This document shows positions 60,325-64,000 of a stretch of DNA of 64,000 nucleotides, piece by piece. A program made the position numbers and the translations under genes. Origin of the DNA: Bacillota bacterium (GTDB taxonomy: Bacteria; Bacillota; UBA4882; UBA8346). Under the pieces are notes generated by a model. That model had not been told where the DNA came from, made no database searches, and saw only the letters and a list, made by a program, of their open reading frames with translations. The stretch spans positions 99,031-163,030 of the forward strand of contig JAEVYU010000081.1 of NCBI GenBank assembly GCA_023392595.1. The letters are read 5' to 3'. Positions within the stretch are counted from its first letter, which is position 1. Every line of letters starts with the position of its first letter.

Positions 60325-61811
60325 GGGGAATATATACGTCGATTACCCAGATTCGCCGCCAAGTTTTTACCGAGGTGGCCCGTTTCGCTTTTGGAAACCT
60401 AGAGTATCAAAAAATTGAGGAGATCCCCTATAGGATTTTGCCGGGCGAAGTGCCCCAATACCGGGAAAGTATCTTTAAGGAACGGGCCATCGTCGGTGAA
60501 CGGCTCAGACTTGCCATGGGCCTTCCCCTCCGTAAAGTTGACGAACATTCAGCATTAGCGGTAGGCGTTACGGATGTGGCAGTACCTTATCGAGTGCTGA
60601 AAGCTCCTCTGGTCAATGTGATTCCTTTTGCATGCGAAGCTTGTCCCACCACGGCTTTTTGGGTTACCGACAATTGCCGAAAGTGTTTAGCCCATCCCTG
60701 TGTACATGTTTGTCCGGTAAAAGCAATTACTATCGGAGAAGACAGGGCTCAAATTGATGGTGAGAAGTGTATTCGCTGCGGCAAATGCCGTGAAGCCTGT
60801 CCTTATAGCGCCATTGTAAAATATGATCGGCCATGCGCAGCGGCCTGTGGCGTGGATGCCATCGAAAGCGATTATCTGGGGCGGGCTAAGATTAACCAAG
60901 ATAAGTGTGTAGCCTGCGGAATGTGCATTGTAAGTTGTCCGTTCGGCGCAATTGCCGATAAATCGGAAATTTTTCAACTCATTTTAGCTTTGAAGGAAAA
61001 TCAAAAAATTTATGTAGCCATTGCCCCTTCGTTTGTCGGCCAATTTGGTCCTTTGGCCACACCGGAAATTATATTTCAAGGAATCAGGAGCCTGGGTTTT
61101 ACCGATGTAGTGGAAGTAGGGCTGGGAGCCGATGTGGCTTCGATTCATGAGGCTAAGGTTTTCCATGAAAATGTCCCGGCAAGGCAACCTTATTTGGGAA
61201 CTTCCTGCTGTCCGTCTTGGGCGATGATGGTTGAAAAGAGGTTTCCGGAACTTTTTCCTTATATATCCTCTTCCCATACTCCGATGGTGGCCACGGCCAA
61301 ATACATCAAAGAACGGGACCCCCAAGCCAAAGTGGTGTTTGTTGGCCCGTGTATTTCAAAAAAGATTGAAGCACTGGAAGCAGAGGTAAAAGACTATATT
61401 GATTTTGTAATTACCTTCGAAGAGCTAATGGGGATTATGGTGGCGGCCGGAGTAAACTTAGCGGAGCTTGAACAAAAAGAAACGATTGAAGATGCCTCAA
61501 GCTGCGGACGAAGTTATGCTTATTCAAGCGGAGTGACCCATGCCATTTTACAAAATATTCATCAATTTTATCCGGAGCAACAAATACAGGTTGATAAAGC
61601 CGATAGTTTAAAAAACTGTATCAAAATGATGAATTTAGCCAAAGCTGGTCAAAGAAACGGTTATTTGCTGGAAGGTATGGCATGTCCGGGCGGTTGTGTG
61701 GGGGGGCCGGGGACGTTACTCCCTACCATCAAAGCGGAAAGCAAGGTCAAGGCCTTTTCCGACCAGTCTCCCTATAAAACGGCGCTTGATAATCCCAAGG
61801 CAAATTCCTGA
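60321..61811 (+). CDS. [FeFe] hydrogenase, group B-like
   Basis: A 496-residue cytoplasmic enzyme that should interconvert protons and H2. The N-terminal 100 residues are unlike other domains, followed by Cys motifs for three or more [4Fe-4S] clusters (between about 105 and 206, for example CIRCGKCREACP and CVACGMCIVSCP). H-cluster motifs are intact: TSCCPSW (294-300), GPCISKKIE (342-350) and EGMACPGGCVGG (451-462). TSCCPSW and the lack of NuoG-like N-terminal domains favour group B over group A. The maturase genes hydE, hydF and hydG are not in the window. Confidence 0.94.
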   Translation: MRGIYTSITQIRRQVFTEVARFAFGNLEYQKIEEIPYRILPGEVPQYRESIFKERAIVGERLRLAMGLPLRKVDEHSALAVGVTDVAVPYRVLKAPLVNVIPFACEACPTTAFWVTDNCRKCLAHPCVHVCPVKAITIGEDRAQIDGEKCIRCGKCREACPYSAIVKYDRPCAAACGVDAIESDYLGRAKINQDKCVACGMCIVSCPFGAIADKSEIFQLILALKENQKIYVAIAPSFVGQFGPLATPEIIFQGIRSLGFTDVVEVGLGADVASIHEAKVFHENVPARQPYLGTSCCPSWAMMVEKRFPELFPYISSSHTPMVATAKYIKERDPQAKVVFVGPCISKKIEALEAEVKDYIDFVITFEELMGIMVAAGVNLAELEQKETIEDASSCGRSYAYSSGVTHAILQNIHQFYPEQQIQVDKADSLKNCIKMMNLAKAGQRNGYLLEGMACPGGCVGGPGTLLPTIKAESKVKAFSDQSPYKTALDNPKANS

Positions 61812-61841
61812 ACGTTTACTGGTAGAAAATAAAATGATGCC

Positions 61842-61850
61842 TGTGGATAA
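61842..61850 (-). promoter_or_regulatory. DnaA box (perfect TTATCCACA)
   Basis: TGTGGATAA on the plus strand equals TTATCCACA on the minus strand. It lies 31 bases past the hydrogenase stop, outside the main cluster. Confidence 0.6.
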
Positions 61851-61983
61851 ATGATGGCTGTCTTTAACTTCAATGATAGTGAGGCAAAAAGATGTTTGAA
61901 AGGGATAAACCAAGCTACTAAAGGATTATTCTCAAAAATTTCATTGCCCGCTTCTTGGAAAAAAAATAAAAAAAGTATATTAT

Positions 61984-62034
61984 ATGTCCACAAGTTATCA
62001 ATATGTCAACAAAAATTATCAACACTGTGGATAA
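61984..62034. promoter_or_regulatory. DnaA-box cluster, candidate origin or titration site
   Basis: Within 51 bases there is one perfect box (TGTGGATAA, 62026-62034), one TTATCAACA (62016-62024), and looser matches ATGTCCACA (61984-61992) and TTATCAATA (61995-62003). A purine-rich AT tract precedes the cluster. This density is typical of bacterial oriC or of DnaA-titrating loci such as datA. dnaA and dnaN are not in the window, so origin function is not shown. Confidence 0.5.
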
Positions 62035-62128
62035 CTTATGGGATAAATTACAGAGGTTGTGTAAAAGTTGAAAACGATAAGATATGAAAGATTTGATAAA
62101 AGTATTGAAAATTGAGAAGGTGGAGACA

Positions 62129-63487
62129 TTGGGGAAGCGAATTTTTTTGCTTGTCGCGGTAAGCGTTTTATGGTTGTTGATTGGGGTTCCGGCATGGGCT
62201 GCGAGTGAAAATGATTTTTGGTACGCCTGCAGCCAGGGAAATTACGGCAATGCCGGAATGATTGCCGGGGAATTGAGTGTCAACAACCCGGCGTATTTGG
62301 CATTCGGGGCAATTTGTTATCAAAATGTTTCGGACTATGAACAATTTCGAATTTATGATCATAAATTTCGTAAATCGAACGGTTTTGATAGCGTAAAAAA
62401 TTTTTTTGCCGGAGAACCAATTACAGTCCCTGATGACCCACAGTGGTTGCTGTTTCAGGGTCTGACGGCAATGCTTTATCCGGAAGCTCAATTGGGAGCT
62501 CCCGGTCCATTCCTGCAGAAAGCGGCGGCCAAATTAGGGGAAAACCCTTATCTAAACAATTATCTGGCTTTGAGTGAAATGGACAAACATAATGATTCGC
62601 TCACCATCCAAAAGTACTTACAAAAAGCCATTGCTTCAAAAAGAGACTATCCGGAACCCTACCTGAATCTGGCTGAGGTTTTAGCGCAAAATAAAGAGAC
62701 CGATAAAGCCGTTGGAGTGCTTCTGGATTGTTTTACCAACTGCCCTAAGGTTCCGGCTAAGGCCTATCTTAATTTGATCAATTTAACCAGCACTGCTGTT
62801 GTAAATACCATTAAACCTTATGGACGGCAGATGACGGTTTCGGTGCCCACTATGAAAGAAATATACCGGGTAAAAGTTAAAACCGCCCTGAGTAAAAATC
62901 CTGCGCATTTAAACACTTTAGCCGAAACTCTTGCTATGAAAGGGAATACCTCATTAGCCCATTATTTTCTGACGGATACCATCTCCGCTGATAAGGGTGT
63001 GCAAACTTATGTACAGATGCAAATCGCCAATTATGAAGGTGATTTTGAACAAGCCGTTCAGCTCAGCGAGGCTTTGCTCAATCAGAGCGGCCTTGATTAT
63101 CAGAGATTTTATGAAACCGGTAATGTGTTGTTTTATGGAAAGGAATTTTCATCGGCAATAACCTTTTATGAGGAAGCCCTAAAAAAGATGAACCCCAACG
63201 ATGAAGAATTCTTAATCAAGATTTACACCAACTTGGGGATTTGTTTATATTTATCCCAAGAATATCAAAGCGCTTTGGGCTATTTTGAAAAGATCTTGGT
63301 CATGGACCCTCATGATGTGAATTCCCTGATTTATTCGGGATTATCATTCAGGGATATGGGGGACAGGGATAAAGCGTTGGAAAGCCTGACAAAAGGGTTG
63401 GAATATATTCCGGATGCCGATTGGCGAGAGGAGATTACCGATATTATTAATCAGTTGAAGCCAAAAGAAACTGGGGAGTTAAAATAG
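62129..63487 (+). CDS. Exported TPR protein
   Basis: A 452-residue protein with an N-terminal signal peptide (about 4-22, cleavage after PAWA) and multiple tetratricopeptide repeats. Clear repeats lie in about 135-205 and 330-440 (for example AYLNLINL; YTNLGICLYLSQEYQSALGYF; DVNSLIYSGLSFRDMGDRDK). It is probably periplasmic or surface-located and mediates protein-protein contacts. GAAGGTGGAG at 62116-62124 fits TTG 62129; the ATG at 62084 has no site. The gene is monocistronic. Confidence 0.75.
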   Translation: MGKRIFLLVAVSVLWLLIGVPAWAASENDFWYACSQGNYGNAGMIAGELSVNNPAYLAFGAICYQNVSDYEQFRIYDHKFRKSNGFDSVKNFFAGEPITVPDDPQWLLFQGLTAMLYPEAQLGAPGPFLQKAAAKLGENPYLNNYLALSEMDKHNDSLTIQKYLQKAIASKRDYPEPYLNLAEVLAQNKETDKAVGVLLDCFTNCPKVPAKAYLNLINLTSTAVVNTIKPYGRQMTVSVPTMKEIYRVKVKTALSKNPAHLNTLAETLAMKGNTSLAHYFLTDTISADKGVQTYVQMQIANYEGDFEQAVQLSEALLNQSGLDYQRFYETGNVLFYGKEFSSAITFYEEALKKMNPNDEEFLIKIYTNLGICLYLSQEYQSALGYFEKILVMDPHDVNSLIYSGLSFRDMGDRDKALESLTKGLEYIPDADWREEITDIINQLKPKETGELK

Positions 63488-63500
63488 CATCGAAGCGAAG

Positions 63501-63545
63501 GATTCCATCAGCAACGGGTGAACTCCGTCAGCCGCTGATGGAATC
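63501..63545. terminator. Bidirectional terminator between TPR and MCP genes
   Basis: GATTCCATCAGC (63501-63512) and GCTGATGGAATC (63534-63545) form a perfect 12-bp stem. It lies between the two convergent genes, 13 bases past the TPR stop. The T-rich tail is modest on the plus strand. Confidence 0.7.
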
Positions 63546-63578
63546 TATATTTTCCCTTCGGTAGTTCCTGGATTGCTA

Positions 63579-64000
63579 TTAAAATCGATCGAAATCTTTT
63601 TCCAGGGGAATCACATCCTCAGGCGTGACCATCTTGGTTTTCTTTTCAATTTTAGTTACTTTATCCGCTAAAAGCCCATTTTGATGCGGTCCCTCCAGTT
63701 TGACCCGGGTTCGGTCGTCTGAGTCAATTGCCATAGCCTGTTGATTTGGAGGGGTCAAATGCTGAATCGGATGCCCGGCCTTTTCAAATTGTGACTTCTG
63801 AGCAGCTGCGGTGCCATTGACCAACTCCGAAAGCTCCGATACAATTTCCCTCATACTTTCCGCCTGGACGCTTAATTCTTTGGCTGCCGAGGCGCTTTCT
63901 TCCGCATTGGCGGCATTTTGTTGGGTAACGGTTTCCACTTGGGTCATGGCTTTATTCACCTGCTCAACCCCTTGAGCCTGTTCCTGGCTGGCTGCGGCAA
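63579..64000 (-). CDS. Methyl-accepting chemotaxis protein, 3' part
   Basis: The last 140 residues of a chemotaxis receptor; the 5' part lies beyond the window. The reading enters from the edge as AAASQEQAQGVEQVNKAM, then QNAANAEESASAAKELS, the end of the signalling coiled coil. A Gln/Glu-rich adaptation helix is visible. The last 70 residues are a flexible polar tail ending VIPLEKDFDRF, without the pentapeptide CheR tether. Function: signal to CheA and CheW. Confidence 0.9.
   Translation of the reverse strand, partial: AAASQEQAQGVEQVNKAMTQVETVTQQNAANAEESASAAKELSVQAESMREIVSELSELVNGTAAAQKSQFEKAGHPIQHLTPPNQQAMAIDSDDRTRVKLEGPHQNGLLADKVTKIEKKTKMVTPEDVIPLEKDFDRF

Larger units (their letters stand above)
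61812..62128. other. AT-rich spacer with DnaA boxes
   Basis: No gene fits this 317-base stretch. It contains a lone DnaA box (61842-61850), an A-rich tract (61959-61985) and a cluster of DnaA-like boxes (61984-62034). The TPR gene begins after it. Confidence 0.6.

Noticed and set aside
1..64000. CRISPR arrays, prophage or integrase genes
   Set aside because: No regularly spaced exact repeats, and no integrase, transposase or phage structural motif was seen in any frame.

Overview
The window looks like a chromosomal segment of an endospore-forming member of the Firmicutes (Bacillota) that probably also has an outer membrane. Sporulation is shown by a complete spoIIIAA-AH operon and an alpha/beta-type small acid-soluble spore protein gene. 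Firmicutes affinity is supported by gene order (efp, a CD1247-type gene, spoIIIA, accB-accC, asp23-amaP, nusB), by strong GGAGG-type ribosome binding sites with many GTG and TTG starts, and by a DNA polymerase I without proofreading residues. A diderm envelope is suggested by an LpxL/HtrB-like acyltransferase, a GmhB-like heptose phosphatase beside a deleted gmhA, an exbB-exbD-tonB set and an SLH-coiled-coil protein. The exact taxon cannot be settled from this sequence. No tRNA, rRNA, CRISPR array, transposase or phage gene was seen.

Layout. 1-5.1 kb: a phosphohexomutase (minus strand) divergent from a shikimate operon aroC-aroK-aroB-aroQ. 5.1-5.7 kb: a hicA-hicB pair on the minus strand. 5.8-18.5 kb: an M24 aminopeptidase, EF-P, a zinc-ribbon protein, spoIIIAA-AH, accB-accC, asp23-amaP-DUF2273, nusB and a TsaD paralogue. 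18.6-25.4 kb: polA, mutM, coaE (apparently with an ATT start), a lytic transglycosylase, rimO and pgsA. 25.4-28.5 kb: a cysteine-desulfurase-like enzyme (minus), a SASP gene and mtnP. 28.5-34.7 kb: radA, disA, carD (two tandem promoters), a PIN-TRAM protein preceded by degenerate tandem repeats, ispD and ispF. 34.7-36.4 kb: the envelope genes (acyltransferase, gmhA remnant, gmhB-like).

36.7-41.2 kb holds exbB-exbD-tonB, a large secreted protein with a cohesin-like C-terminus and an SLH-coiled-coil protein with a C-terminal membrane helix. This looks like one operon and is the least conventional locus. 41.2-42.7 kb has an unrecognised gene and a DUF2935 gene whose ribosome binding site lies in a terminator-like hairpin. 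43-52.9 kb carries a UPF0182 membrane protein, pyrF, citrate synthase, trpS, DUF1015, a small unknown gene, a HAD phosphatase and a ferritin-like gene. This block is flanked by two inverted copies of an approximately 100-bp two-hairpin repeat (42849-42944 and 53238-53345).

53.5-64 kb carries a glycolipid-synthase-like glycosyltransferase, an ogt-alkA-adaA alkylation-repair operon, a flavoprotein divergent from an HxlR regulator, 1 kb of gene-poor palindrome-rich DNA, an MFS transporter, a [2Fe-2S] protein with an [FeFe] hydrogenase, a DnaA-box cluster, a TPR protein and the 3' end of a chemotaxis receptor gene.

Gene starts given here often differ from the longest open frame, because they were set by the position of the ribosome binding site. 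Family names come from recognised motifs; no database search was run.
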